This document shows, piece by piece, positions 33,621-51,799 of a stretch of DNA of 64,000 nt (within the stretch, counting starts at the first letter, position 1; every line of letters starts with the position of its first letter). Under the pieces are notes generated by a model. It was not told the DNA's origin, searched no databases, and saw only the letters and a program-made list of their open reading frames with translations. Both the position numbers and the translations under genes were made by a program. The DNA is from Torreya grandis (lineage: Eukaryota; Streptophyta; Pinopsida; Cupressales; Taxaceae), in assembly GCA_037957365.1 (NCBI GenBank), contig JARHVA010000316.1, forward strand, positions 248,001 to 312,000, in the 5' to 3' direction.

Positions 33621-35586
33621 ATATATTGGGAAAGAAGATTGTGATCCACATAAATAATCCACTATAATTCTTACACACTTAAAATAAGTTGTAGCAAGAG
33701 AAACATCAAAAATGGTTTTAATATCTTTAGTAGTTCCATTTGAATGCCAATCATAAGAAAGGAAGTGCAAATTGAGTTACAAATTATTTGAGCTAATATC
33801 TAGTTCAAGCTCCCCCAATGTGATTAATGCATGTGAACATGAAGTATATACATGGTAAAAAGTGTATCCATTTGACATGAAATTTACAATAATATATCAT
33901 ATATTTTTTTAAGTGGAAAATTTCAATTTTGAATTTCTACATGCAATATGGACTCCTATCATGGGTATTGTTTCATACCCTCCACTTCTTTATAATAATA
34001 TTGTTCAAGTAATAAAATTAATTATGAAAGTATGTATTTTCAATGAAATGGTAGTGTAATATAGATAAATGGATTCTAATCAATTTTAATAACATATATC
34101 TATAAACATTTAATGGTATAAAAATAAAATGTAAAATAGTAAATTCAACCTAATTATTTTTCTAAAAATTGGAGCAATAAAGGATGAAAGAGTGTTTAGA
34201 ATAATATCATTGTTTCAAAATAGTATGAAAACATACATTAGGATTTGACAGTACTAAATATTTTGAAAGAATGAGATGAATCCAACTTATAAAATTTTGA
34301 GAAAACAAAGTTCCCAAAATACACACACCACATTTATAGGTCACAAGACCATAGACAACATGATTATGGGAAGTGATAGGAAAACACAGTTTTTTTTTAA
34401 TACTATGTTTTTCAAATCTCAGGATCCAAAAACTTCACTCATTTTTTTTTTTTAAATTGAAAATGATCACTAATAAATTGCACTTATTATTCAAACCATA
34501 ATTTGTAAATTAAACTTGAAAATGATAAGTAAAATGATTTATTTTAGGTTTTGTTTCATGATTAACATGTTTTAAAAGCATAATATACTCATATGCCCCT
34601 CAATGATGTATACTATAAAAAAACAACACACTAATTAAATGTAATAAATATATATCAATCCCAAGGTTATACTCACCAAGGACACACTTATAAATTGCAT
34701 TGGTAATCACTTGAAAGATTTATAAATCCATTAACACTCTCTTGAGACATTATCACAAAGGCATACATATTTGAATATCCCACAAAATAAAAATCCTAGA
34801 GCCAAGTTTGAATACAAATGCAGGTAAACATTGTATGGTGTCAAGTGTCTAAATCAAAGCATTACATTGTATTATAAATTGATAATTATGCTACACAAAC
34901 ACACCTAAATGGAAAAAATATGTGATATTTGAGCCTACTTCAAAATATTGGAATGTAAACAAGGCCCAGTCACTTAGTGGGAAGTCATTAGGTCTATCAA
35001 AACTAGCATACTAAAACCCACTGTGTGGTTAAAAATAAGACATTTATCACTTTCAAAAGGAGATAAAGATCATTCAACACAAGGATAATAGAAAATAAAT
35101 TGTTCCTTATGAGGATCCATTATAACACCATCCACATGGTATCATCATTCCCTCAAACAAGTGAAGATAATAAGTAACAACACACTCATATATACAAGGA
35201 TAGGTTTCAAGTGGAAAGTCATGTGTAACACAATGAGGCTCTTGGTCCCTTGCACATAACAATTATATCCCTAAGGTATTTTTAACCATTTTTGGTCTAC
35301 ATAAATTAGCCTTTTGGCCTATGAAAGGACTATACCAAACTCTTCTTAGAACTACTCACAAGGTAAGAGTCAACAACAAGGAAATTCATATGGATTCATA
35401 AAATTCATTTTGATTTATTCCCAAATTCATCACTCAAGGTGATAAAATAATCAATAAACCTTGTAAACACACTTATTTTGAGTGGAAAGACAATGTTCTC
35501 TTGGAAGGGCTATATACTGGACTATAAAGGCCCATCTCTACCGTAGTTTCACATGACACTTTAAGGTAAAGTTATGATCCAACTGT
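33621..35586. other. Non-coding AT-rich DNA, nothing recognised
   Basis: No repeat partner within the window, no transposon motif and no credible reading frame were seen between repeat R and the giant-LTR element E3. Confidence 0.45.
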
Positions 35587-40320
<4,734 letters not shown>

Positions 40321-40522
40321 ATAGTTCTAGCACACCCAATGGGACAACATCCAAATAGAGAGAATATTTTTGGTGTGTCTTCTCTCCCATCAGCTTTGTG
40401 AAGAATCCAAATAGGCACCAATGGTGAATTCGAATGATAACTTCTAGTTGTAAGCAGCCTAGGTATCTATTGTTGATTTTTTTTTATCATTTTTGTCCTT
40501 TCATGTTACCTATGAAGTTGAT
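40321..40522 (+). other. Leader of E3 interior
   Basis: Between the left LTR-like repeat and the first Met of the gag-like frame. No tRNA-complementary primer site is recognisable immediately after the repeat. Confidence 0.4.
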
Positions 40523-42180
40523 ATGGATGGCCATGAGGAGAATCCTTACCATACACCTCCTTATCAACCCTTTTGTGATCCTTGCTATCCTTCTCAGTAG
40601 CCCTATCAAGAACACCATCTTCCTTATGAGTCATGGTATTCCTATGGTTAGCCTAGTCCCTTTACAAATGAACATGATGTTGTTGACCAGCCATATGACC
40701 CATATCCATCTCAGCCTTGTCATGAGGAATTAAATGATACCACTATTTGGGAGGCCAAATATGAAGCATTAAAAATATTGCTTGAGGAAGTCAGGCAACC
40801 CAACAAATTTTTCCAAGCATACTATGCCTCTCATTATCAAAATGTGTGGGAAGTTATGTCAAGGTTCCTTGAGTTGGAAAATCACATGAGTGTGTTAGAT
40901 GAGTGTTGTGAGGAAGCTCTTGATGGCCTTGTTGATTGGTTGAGATTTTTAGTTGGGATACTAATGGACTTGTGTAGGTGTGTTGAAGAGGAGAATCAAT
41001 ATGATGTTAGTGATGGTTTGTACATGGAAAGAAAGGATTTACAATGGTGGATTTATATGTTATAAATATGGGAAACACAAGGAACCATGAAACAAGTTGT
41101 AGTTGTAGAAGGTTCCCAAAGAGTTATGAAGAGCCTCAAGAAGATCATGAATATGATGAGAGCTGGTGTGAAGATGATTTTTCCCCATGGCTCACCCTAT
41201 CTTACCTCTCCCCCAAGATCCTATTCAATAATTCCTACCTATATCCATGTCTATCCATGAGAATCACATTTCAGCCCCAACCCATAGGTCTATATACCTC
41301 TCTTCCACCATTCCTATCCTTGAAGAAGAACCTATTCAAACCCCAAAAGAGCCTACGAGTCCTAAGTCTCCAACTTGGGACCAAATTGAGAAGACTTGGG
41401 GAAGGGAAGAGGGAAAATAATAAGTCCAAGAAGGTGAGGAGAGTCATGAGGTGGTTGTGGAAGGAAGTGAAGATCCCTTAGCCTAACAAAGCCTTATTGT
41501 TGCCCAAGAGTCACTCTAAGAACCCTATCTTTCTCCTATATCCATTCATAATCCTCTTAATAAACCTTGCATTCCTTCTCCAACTCATTCATCCAATTTC
41601 CACCCTCACACCCCATCTCCTCTTGAATAACCAACTCTTTTGAGGGATGAGTTTAGAGTGGACTATGTGACTAAAGATCATGATGAAGTGTTTGAAGATG
41701 AAGTCTATGAAGAAGAGGTGTTCCTTGAGGTGAAAGATGACAAGGAGGAATGGTTGCACTAGTTTGAGCTCCTATAAGAGCTTGAAAAACTTTTCAAGGT
41801 TGAAGGAAATATGCATGAGAAGGTAGAATAAGAAATCTCCATTAAGGACAATGATCAAGAGTGGGAAGAGTATACTAAGCTCCTTGATGAGCTTGAGGAA
41901 CTTGCAATTGATAAGTTACTTTCCCACTCTCAAAGCACCATGAAAAGCCAAGAAGAATGCTTTGATAAAGAATTATTGGGTCACATAACAACCAAGGATT
42001 CCTATTAATAATTTGAGACTATTGAAATACAAGAGGATTTCATCTTCATAGGATATTTTCTTGAAGTTGTCTTAGCTGCATGGAAGTCTATGCCAAGAAG
42101 ATTGGCCAAGTTCATGAAGGAGATGATGGCTTCCATGCCAAGGTTAAAAAATCAACATGTCTCCTACATTTCTTCATGAT
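40523..42180 (+). pseudogene. Gag-like protein of E3, broken
   Basis: A long decayed frame starting near the ATG at 40523 (MDGHEENPYHTPPYQPF). The N-terminal part is rich in Pro, Tyr and acidic residues. A helical stretch at 40745-41000 reads WEAKYEALKILLEEVRQPNK, then FFQAYYASHYQNVWEVMSRF. At 41058-41100 two Cys codons lie 43 bases apart, with a C-Y-K-Y-G-K start and an H-E-T-S-C end. This looks like a CCHC knuckle with a one-base insertion and changed ligands. A Pro-rich middle follows (PILEEEPIQTPKEPTSPKSP, near 41310-41370) and then a strongly acidic tail (VFEDEVYEEEVFLEVKDDKE, near 41690-41745) that runs to about 42180. Stops and frameshifts interrupt it throughout. The knuckle and the position in an LTR interior suggest gag; no known family is firmly matched. 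Confidence 0.55.
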
Positions 42181-42497
42181 ATAAGACAAGAATATTATCC
42201 ATATTTCCATTTTATCTATGAGGGATAAATTCTCTAAGGTTAGTGTGTGTTTAGGTATGTTTGCTTTAGTGTGTAATTGTGTTCCATAAGTGCACTTAAA
42301 GCACAACTTGCTTGTTGTTTTCTTATTGTGTGTGTCTTTCCTTTTGTGTTTGGGTCAATTGACTTGTTCTTGTTGATTCAAAGTATTTTCAAGGTTATTT
42401 TTAGTTCCCATATGCATGAATCCATGCCCAATGAAAGTGTAAGGCAGTCAGTTTTAGGCATAACAAGCATGTCACCCCTAGAATTTACCAAGAATAT
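42181..42497 (+). other. 3' untranslated part of E3 interior
   Basis: Sequence between the end of the gag-like frame and the right LTR-like repeat. A clear polypurine tract is not visible upstream of 42498. Confidence 0.4.
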
Positions 42498-45400
42498 TGA
42501 CCAATTTAACCCCCTAGTCAAATAGAGTCAACCCCCCATGTAAAAAAATTTGTATTAAAATGTTTAATATGTAATTTTATTCCCTTAAGGGTCATATTAG
42601 CCTTGCTCACCTTTTACATTAATGTTACATGTCATTTTGGGTCATTTCTAAGGTCAAAATTAGGAATTTAATGATTCAAATGAGTTTTTTGGCATTTTTT
42701 AAAGTTAAAAAGGTTTATTTCACGTCATAGGTGTCCTAATATGTCTTACATAACTATTAATAACTGAAAAAGTCTATATGGGATAGTTAGAAATAAGAAA
42801 TTACTTGAAAAGGGTAGTTTTAAGCCACTTGTACAGATGTGTACCAACTTTTTTAGGTGATGATACGTCTAGAACGCCCCTTGATCTTCCTCATACTCAT
42901 TAACACACTCATATTTCTTTGGTGGCTTCATAAATTTCAGTTTTTAGCTTGTCTTCCCCATCATTCCGTGGCAAGGTCAAAAATAGTCAAAGGCTTTTTC
43001 TTACTATAGACCGTACACGTAGAATTGAGAGGAATGGTTGTGGGGGATGTTAGTAGGTCTAGTGGGCTCCAACTAAGTGAATTTTTTTTTCAAATACATT
43101 CCCTAATATTTATGAATGTTTTTTAATAAGTTAAGGTCCTTCTTATGGCTTGTTCATCCATGAGGGGTCCAAGTTTGCTTCTGTTACAACAACTTAGAAA
43201 GGAGTGAGAATGAATATTTTATCAAGTGTGTAGGGGGTATAATGGAGGTAATTTATATTTTGGTTTCATCATAAAACTCTCTTAAATTTTATCACACTAA
43301 TAAAAAACTAGTTACTCCTTTGTTTAGCAACTTGCAGTCAAAGTGAAGTTTCCAGCTCATTCCATGGCATCCTTGGGTCTCAATGCTTTCTAAAAATGCA
43401 TATAGTTCATCATGGAGAATTCAACCTCCTATAAAAAACTTCTAAAAATTCAAGGTTTTTAGGTACAATCATTTGGTCTAATTGGAAAGTTTCCATTCCA
43501 AGTAGAGTTGACTGCAACTTTTGGGTTCTCAATCCCCAAAAGTCCCAAATAAAGGTCTAAATGGGTTTTTGAAAGGTTTTATCTCATATCAAGTGATGTT
43601 CTTGTGCCTTCTTGTTGATTGGATCTTTCAACCCTATCACCAAGATACTAACATGCCAAATTTAAAATTAAAAGTACAAGTAGACGATGAGTTGTGGCAC
43701 CTCCAAAGTTATCTAAAACTCATTGAAAATAAGCATTGATATCTACAGGAATAGTTTGTAAATTGGTCTTGAACTTCATGATTGATGGACCCAAGCTATG
43801 AAACCAAGGTTCAAACAAATATACCTTGTTTCAAGTGACCTTTATGAGATAAGTTACTAATTCAAAGTGTTTTGGATGTTTCATGATCTCTATGCCAATC
43901 TTCTGTCTATACAGGGTAATAAAACAGTCACCTATAGGAGTTAGTTATGACAATATGGTGAAAGTTTGAGGTTTGGACATCCTTTAAGGTCTCTAAGGTG
44001 GTTTCAAAGTGAAACATTGAAAGGAGAACTTAATTATCCTATTGGATACCTAAGTGCATCTGAACTAACCTTAAACACCATCAAATATCACTAAACTCAG
44101 CCAATATATCTAATTGTTTTAGTCAAGACAAGTAGATAGTCAGTTAGTAGGCTAGACACAAGCATGAGATTGGGTTGAACTTATTGAAAGCCTTCCAAGT
44201 GAAACAAATAATGAAGAGGGTAAGTATAGACTAAGATACATAAGAGGAGAAATCTAAAAACATTAAACTTTCCTTGCTAATATGCTAAACATAGTCAGCT
44301 AGGTGACTAAAATAGCAAAGGTAAACATAGTCCCCATCTTGACAGTTAAGCATGGGATGGTGTAGTATGAGATCTCTTGAGTGAGGTCAAGGCATGAAAT
44401 TGGTGTGTATATTGAGAAATCATAGGTAAAGAGTATAAAACCACCACACATTTCCCAAGAAATGCAAGGTAGGGGCATAATCATAACTATCTCAGTCAAC
44501 AAATAGTAATGACATAGTCAATTTGGGACCAAACAAGTTGATGTGTATGAGAAGCCTTCTAAGGTGAAACAAGGCATAAATATGATCTGTAGTGACTTGA
44601 TAACATGGAGGTAAGATCATGAACATCTAGACTCAGCTCAAGATATACCTCAGGCCCCAATTTAAACAAAACATACTCATCTCCTTATAACCCTACAATA
44701 AATTATTAGAAAACTTAGTCTTGGGTTTTCAATCAGCTAGTAAGTCATCCTTGGGAGTGAAGAGATAAAAATTGGTATAAGACACCATCTCAACCCCTAA
44801 TACCACATGAAATAACTAGTTTTCTAATCTCATGAAGGTGATTTCCCCCTGTTCAAAACATGGTAAAAACATGGACCGACAGGGAAGGATTGTTGATAAG
44901 GAGGTTTAGTGAGTTGAATCATTCCTATAACCATCATTTGAACTTGTTTTGAGTGGTGGAAACATTTCCAATTGCCTGGAGTTGCTTAGCTTGTAGGGAT
45001 AGCTAAGTATTAAAGCATTTGGGCCTAGTACCAAAATAGGGCCACCTTTCATTTATAGGTCTAAGGAAGCCTTTCTGATGGTTGGAGGATTTTTTTATGG
45101 TGTTTATATAGATGTTGGAGCTATTGTCTTGCAAGTTTGTTTTTGATTGTTCATTTTAATCTTGAAACCTTCACAGGACTCATAGAATGCCTAAGAGGAG
45201 CTTGATTCCAAGACTAGAATGCTCATAGTTTCCATGAATGCTTGCATGGGGTTCTGAGATAATTAGATGTTATACAGGTCCTTAAAAAATCTTTCAATGT
45301 GATTTTTTGGGATCTCCAATGTGTAGATTGTATGAACAAACCAAAAAGGGATTGCACACCCCAAACCCTCTAAAACCACTATTTGGAAATTGATGAAAGA

Positions 45401-46864
45401 AAGAGGTAGTTTTATGCACCCAAATGGATGTTTCAAGATTTTAAACCACCTTTTCAACCTTGTAAACTCTCCTAAGGTTCCCCCCATTTCATTTGTTCAC
45501 ACTTGCAGGTACAGGTCTATAGGGAATAGGCCAAAGAAGGGCATTTAATGTTGGAACATGAAACTTGGTATAGAGACTAATAATGGAAATAGGTCCTCAA
45601 AAATTTCTTCACCTATCCCTTTAGGTCTGTACATTCTTCTATACAAGGGAATTTATGCTAAAATATGGGTACAAGGAGATAAGGCCTAGTGAAGGCTTTG
45701 TGGTCATATTGGGGACTTGGAGAGAGTTTGGTGGATCCAAGTGGCATTTTTCAAGTTAATTATGGTGATTATATACCTTATATGAATAATATTTTCATAA
45801 TTGAAGCTAAATTCCAAATTTAGCCATTTTGGCCAAATTAGGCCTAGGGAGGTGAAGAAACCTATTGACACCTATGAGGATAACTGATGGTTGCAAGTGG
45901 TGTGGCAGTATGAGATGATCCATGATGGTCCCAAAGTGTCCTTGGGATGTATACATAACTTCCTAAGAGGTTTCATGACCCAATTATTTAATTTCACCTC
46001 TTGGTAAGGAGTTTCAAAGGCAAAATATGTTTGTGAAGGGTTTCTACACCACTTGGAGGGAAGATGCTTAGTTTACAATGTTTACAGGTATAGATCAATT
46101 CCATGACTCTTCCTACACCTCATCCACATTCATTGTAATATATTTTATCATGGCGACACATTTTTTTGTGCCCCATCAACTTGCCTCTCTCTCTCTCTCT
46201 CTCTCTTCCTCCAAATTTTATAAATGTAAGCCATTTTGTCCTTATAGTAGATTCCAACCTTTGGTATGGTGAAGCCCTACCAAAATTGTACCTTGTTTTT
46301 GTAATTAGATTAATTATAATAAATCTATTTATACTCAAATTATATTTTCATCATGATGTGTTGAAGTGATCTCTTTGAATGTCAAGTATATATTAGGTTC
46401 ATCTTGCTTTCATACAATCCTTGAATATGTTGTTGCAAATGGCTTCTCTTAACAAGTCTCATGAAGTGTATTATATTACAATAGGGCATTGAAGTGTGTA
46501 ACTTCATTTATTGTATGACTCTTTTGCCTTCATGAAAAACACTAAAGCTAGGAGCTCCATTAATGGTGTTGAGTCTAGTTTTACTATCTTAGTCCATTAG
46601 GCAAATTGAAAGGGTATGTGGAACAAAATCCTTGGTGTATAACCTCTTATTTAGGTTTTTTTTATGCATCTCTCTTTCCCTTTTCACACATTATTGGTAG
46701 TTTTAGGATCATAATCACATCAAGCCATACCTAGGGAGCTAGCACTCATAATACTAGAGGTATACTTCCACCATAGGTGCCCCACACACCTTAAAGTATT
46801 CCCATGTTGCCCAAATCTTGAAGAGGCCTAAACATCCTCTTATAGGGTGAAATATTTGGATACA
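42498..46864 (+). repeat. Right LTR-like repeat of E3
   Basis: 4367 bp, colinear with 35587-40320. Shared landmarks include TTTTACATTAATGTTACATG, GGTTCTCAATCCCCAAAAGT, GGGCATTTAATGTTG and CATGATGTGTTGAAGTG. Differences are mainly scattered substitutions plus the two deletions and the short CT tract described for the left copy. Confidence 0.75.
46184..46206. repeat. Short (CT)11 microsatellite
   Basis: The position-equivalent of the ~147-base CT tract in the left repeat of E3. Here it is only about 22 bases long. Confidence 0.95.
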
Positions 46865-47322
46865 ACACCAACCTCATGGTCTTAATAACCAATATAAATA
46901 TTTCATAAGATCTTATCTACAAATTTCTCAAAGATAAGATGTGTAATGTTTAAGGTAATGGGAAAGCCCCATCATCCTAACACACAATAGCTAGTTTGTA
47001 AGATAATGGTAACTTTTCCCTGATAGCCAACTAACTTCCAAACACATGTTTTCAACCTTTATTCCAAGACTTCACCAAACCTCATCTTCTCTATTATATG
47101 GGTGTATGTTCAATAGTCTTAGTGTATGTCTATCAAGCATTGAAACCAAAACAATAAACCAAACATTTATTACTTGGTCAAAGAGTCCATAGTCTAAGGA
47201 AATATTTATGTGTATTGTGCCTACCTATTCAATCATGAATATCATGAAAAAAGTACATGAATAAATTCATTTCATAATAATCTCTATAAAATAATAATCC
47301 TTAGGGATCCCAATGTTTAAAT

Positions 47323-47340
47323 TAGGCTCTGATAACAAAA
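47323..47340 (-). other. Antisense tRNA-Met primer-binding site
   Basis: Plus strand reads AGGCTCTGATAACAAAA followed by TGTCATGATC. The reverse complement gives an LTR end (GATCATGACA), then TTTTGTTATCAGAGCCT, close to the TGGTATCAGAGCC primer site with one inserted or changed base. This implies an LTR lying to the right on the minus strand. Confidence 0.55.
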
Positions 47341-48512
47341 TGTCATGATCAAAATTTTCCATGACTGAAATAATACAAAAACATGCCAATTTTTTTAAGA
47401 ATGTACATTGCACATTTTTCACAACTAAATTTCCCATTGGATATCCATCTTCATGGCACAAGACATGAAAAGTGTCAAAAAATACTCACATGCATAAACA
47501 ACATGAGTGGTAATCTGAATGTGGGTGAATGGTTGTTATTTGACTGTACATGCTACACTTTTTATAAGTGGCCTATAGGGTCTCAAACAAGCCTTCAACT
47601 CTCTAAGAGAACCTCATAGGCCCCATAATCCCAATGTTTAAAATGAATGCTCAACTAAAATGAGGTTGGTTCAAGAAACCACTAGATCAAATGATTATTA
47701 CAAACTCTCAATGGTATTCAAGGAAGACCTCAGGGGATTTTGAACAATAATAGGGCTTGGTAATATATTTTAAATTTGACTTACCTTCTTATAAAAGTGC
47801 TTAGGAATGAAGACACATACTCTTCATATGATCTAAAAATGGATATATTGTTTCCTTTCTAGCTCCTTGAGTATGGATCACTCCATCTCATCTAGTGGAT
47901 CCTTTCTGACTCGACTATCAGATTTGATCAAAGATGAGAAAACCCTAAAAATACTTAAGGAGTTCAATAAATATTTCAAATCACCCTTTATAAATCCAAA
48001 TCAATTTTGAGAAGAGATAAAAGAGGTTTTGGAGGATGACTTATCCATGGTCATCCATCTTATCATTCATCATCCTTAGATGATTGTCATTAATGGAGTC
48101 TTTAGGTTATCAGTCATTTTCCATTTGTGTCATTTTTTAAAAATTATTTTCATGCATGTATGCTTGGATTATTTTTATAGGTACCTATATTATTTGAAAG
48201 TCTCCAGCTTATATGAGGATTTCACAGTTTTTTAAAAGGCCATTGGGAGCTTCAAGCACCACCATAAACATTAATGACCACCAATAAGGTAAAAAAGGAA
48301 ACAATAAATATTTTTAGTTGTAGGATTTTATTTTTAGTTCATGCAATAGGGAAAAGGAATTTAAGGAGGGTTTTATTTTGGGTCAACCCATCCCAAAAAT
48401 TTTAAGAACTCAAATGACCAAAAGATAAAAAATAACATCTCTTAGATAAAAAAGCCATATGTTGAAAAGAATGGAGTTTTAAGTAATAAAAATACTTTTG
48501 AGTCAGTTACTT

Positions 48513-48613
48513 CCTAGTGGGATGACTGGGTATTTTTATGGCTAGTTATTTTTATGCAACTGGTCATCCCACCTCTAGGTCTCCAAGTTACCATAACCAA
48601 CTGCATAAAAATA
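48513..48613. repeat. Two overlapping inverted repeats (hairpin region)
   Basis: CCTAGTGGGATGAC (48513-48526) pairs with GTCATCCCACCTCTAGG (48563-48579) apart from a three-base bulge. TATTTTTATGCAACTGG (48547-48563) pairs with CCAACTGCATAAAAATA (48597-48613) with two mismatches. The two hairpins share the segment at 48563, so they are mutually exclusive folds. Could be a MITE remnant. Confidence 0.65.
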
Positions 48614-51600
48614 GTTTAAGCCTAGAAGGAATAGTTTTATTTTTATTTTTTTCTATATAAAAAAATGTAAATTCACTAGACTTTAGACCAATATATAGTT
48701 TTTAAATTAATAATATTAAATTCAAAAAAAATATGTTATTAAAAATACTTGGTATTTTAAAGAAATACTATTAAATTATTAGAGTTTATGTTATAAGGAT
48801 GAATTTTAAGGTCAATGTGGTAGTCATATGGAGGTGGGGTAATTAAGCACCATGGATTTCAAAGACAATGCTAACATGTATGACAAAATTTACTATAAGC
48901 AACAGTAATCTCCTTCTTTACCCACTGGCCCATGGGGCCTTAATAACTAGCCACATAGTCACATGGGTGACTACTAGGCTATTTTTAATTCAAAAATTTA
49001 CAACCAAACCGTGAGCCCAAAATTCACAAAATGAATTGTGTTGAGTCACAAAATTTGGCTCAATTTATCATCTCTTTGCATCCACAAAAAATTCTTGAAG
49101 TCTACAAAAATAACGAAGGAAATTAAGAATTTTTAGTGGTTAAACTTTAAAAATTCATAATAATTAATCAAATTATCCTAAAATTGAAATATAAAATGCA
49201 TCAGAATCCCATTAAATTCTATTTTTAATTAAAATTTAAATTGGTAAAAATTGAAAATTTTAAAATTATATAAAAATTATTTAAATGAACCAGTCTTTAT
49301 TGGGCTTAGCATAATTCATTGAAACAAAAATTTGAAACAAGATTTTAATTTTTACTTCTAATAAATTATGGATAAAAATAATAAAAATTATTCATACAAA
49401 TTTTACAATTAATTCAAATCATACAAGTAACATTTCATTATATTTACTTTTTACTATTTCAACTAGCCTTTAATAAAAAGTAATGTGTGAAAACACTTAA
49501 TCATTACATTTAATTTATCCTTCTTTATATTTCACATTTATTACAATAGCATATTACATAAAAATGGCTTAAATACAACTGATACTATTTTTTTATCATT
49601 TACAATTATAAATACATGAAGGAAAAGTAGACTTCAATAAATTTCCAAAGTGTAATCATGAGGCCAACACAAGGAAGGGCTCACCTCTTAGTTTAATCTC
49701 ACCATTAAGAAATTCCCCTAAACACCCCTAAACCAAGGACTCCCAAATATGATCATGTATATTATCATCCAATATTTAAAGTTACAAAATAAGGATTTAG
49801 ATCATTTTAAAAGGAAGGGTATACTAGGCATTACCCATAGTTTTGTGCCTCATTCTACGAACTAGTAAACACTTCCTACATTTTTCCAAACATATACATC
49901 TCTATAAAATAAAAAAATTCCCAATGGAACATACTTAATTTTTTTTAAAGAATACAATTAACCCTCTTGGACTAGTTTCACTAACAAGTTCTAAAGAATG
50001 AAAGGAGTATGTCTTGGGGAAAATAACCCACCCTTGCCAACCCTACCATAGAAAATCAAGCCCCTGTGAACACCATAAGTTTACATTTTAAAATAAAAAA
50101 TGACATAAAAATAAAAATCTAAAGTGGTATAAAGATATTCCAAATTAACCCTTACAGGTTCAATAACATGTATGGACTTAGGCCCAAACCATACATAAAC
50201 CAAGTGAAGGGTTACGATCCAAAAGTCATTTGTCAATCCATAAAGAGTTTTCAAAATTTTGAGGTAACAAGGGATTGTCAAAAAAAAAACTAAACTAAAC
50301 AAGGTGGTGTCAAAATGCTTCCTGCCTCAACTTATTAATTTTTTATCACTACCATTCCTATAAGACATAACTCTCAACTATCTTCCATATCCCAAGATTT
50401 CCTCCTATATATTTTATGATTAAGATCTAACTCCATTTTTAAAATGGCTAAAATTTTAGCATAGGAGTGGATTCTCACATACTTATATATAAATCCGTCA
50501 ACCCTTGGCCAATAATAAGGTGAGGCTTATCTCTTCCCATAACATTTTCTCTCACAAAATTCTTCTATCATTTTATTTCTTTCTTTCAATACCCATGATC
50601 CTTCCTAAATGACATGAGGGTAAGTTGGCTCACCCATAATCAATAAATGCTTCCCCTATTCTAATGTCATTAATTATAACAATAATGGTACTAAAATTAT
50701 TTTTGGGCTTCTAGAAATACTTCCATACATCCCTATTGGTCAATATGGGTCTCATTTTAACACAAAATAATTTTATGTGACTATATAATGTTGGATTTTC
50801 AATTACATTAGAGTTTTACAAGTGGTGACATCATGTTGGATCCATATTCAACATAATGACCTTATAGAAAGTTCAATAAATATTTAATGTATGGGTAAAA
50901 TGGGCATGTATAGAATTATTTAGTCTAAAATTTCTAAAATTAAAACATGTGACTAGAACACATTTACAAAAATAAAAAGTTAGGTGTCAACTAGGGACAT
51001 AACACATCTATTGAATGGTAAAATCCTTGACCAATGTAATCCAATAATCATCAATTTTCCATCTGTAATCTTGTATATTACTGTGCACATAAAATTTCTC
51101 TATCATAGAATAACTGAAGCAATTAAACCTAAAACAATCTCAAGTAACATGTACAAACATGCATTGTATACATAGAATAATATTACCTAAAAATTCTAAT
51201 GTCCATATATTTTTAATATGAAATCACTTGATAGAGTATTATTTTCTCAACTAATACACTAATGTAGCATGAATCTCAAAGTAGTCATAGTAAAATCAAC
51301 TATCACTAGCATCTGAATCATATTCTTGTAAGCAGAACTTTAAAAAAAAATTGAGTACCTAACCCATTGTATCAATAGTAATGTAATAAACATTTATCAA
51401 CTTGACATTAAGTGTCTCACATCTCAAAAATATAATGATTTTATCAGAACAAGACATGTGTATAATAACAAAATGGTCCAATACAACTAATATTGTGATA
51501 AATGAGACCTCAAATATTTTTGAATTGGAAAGCAATCATGTTCTTTGATGAATTGATGCACATAGATGATTATAATTATTCTTATTAATATGTTTATTTT

Positions 51601-51799
51601 TGTCATAAATTTTTTTGCAGGTCTATAGTGTCATATTTGTTTTTATTAAAGCCTTGTTTTGTCATAAGGAGAGTTAAATTCCATTAAGTGTTAATCTGTA
51701 AATTAGACATCATATTTTTTTGTCTTGGATTTGTCATCGATAGTGATGAATTTTTTTAAATCAATACATTACTATATGTCCTAAATTTATATAAATAAA

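Larger units (their letters stand above)
46865..51799. other. AT-rich stretch with fragments of a minus-strand LTR element
   Basis: No gene was found. An antisense primer-binding site near 47323 indicates an old LTR element in minus orientation, but its limits and internal genes cannot be traced. A hairpin-forming sequence lies at 48513-48613. From about 48640 to 51800 the sequence is very AT-rich and I recognise nothing in it. Frames at 47383-47619, 50081-50302 and 50984-51175 have no recognisable features. Confidence 0.45.
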
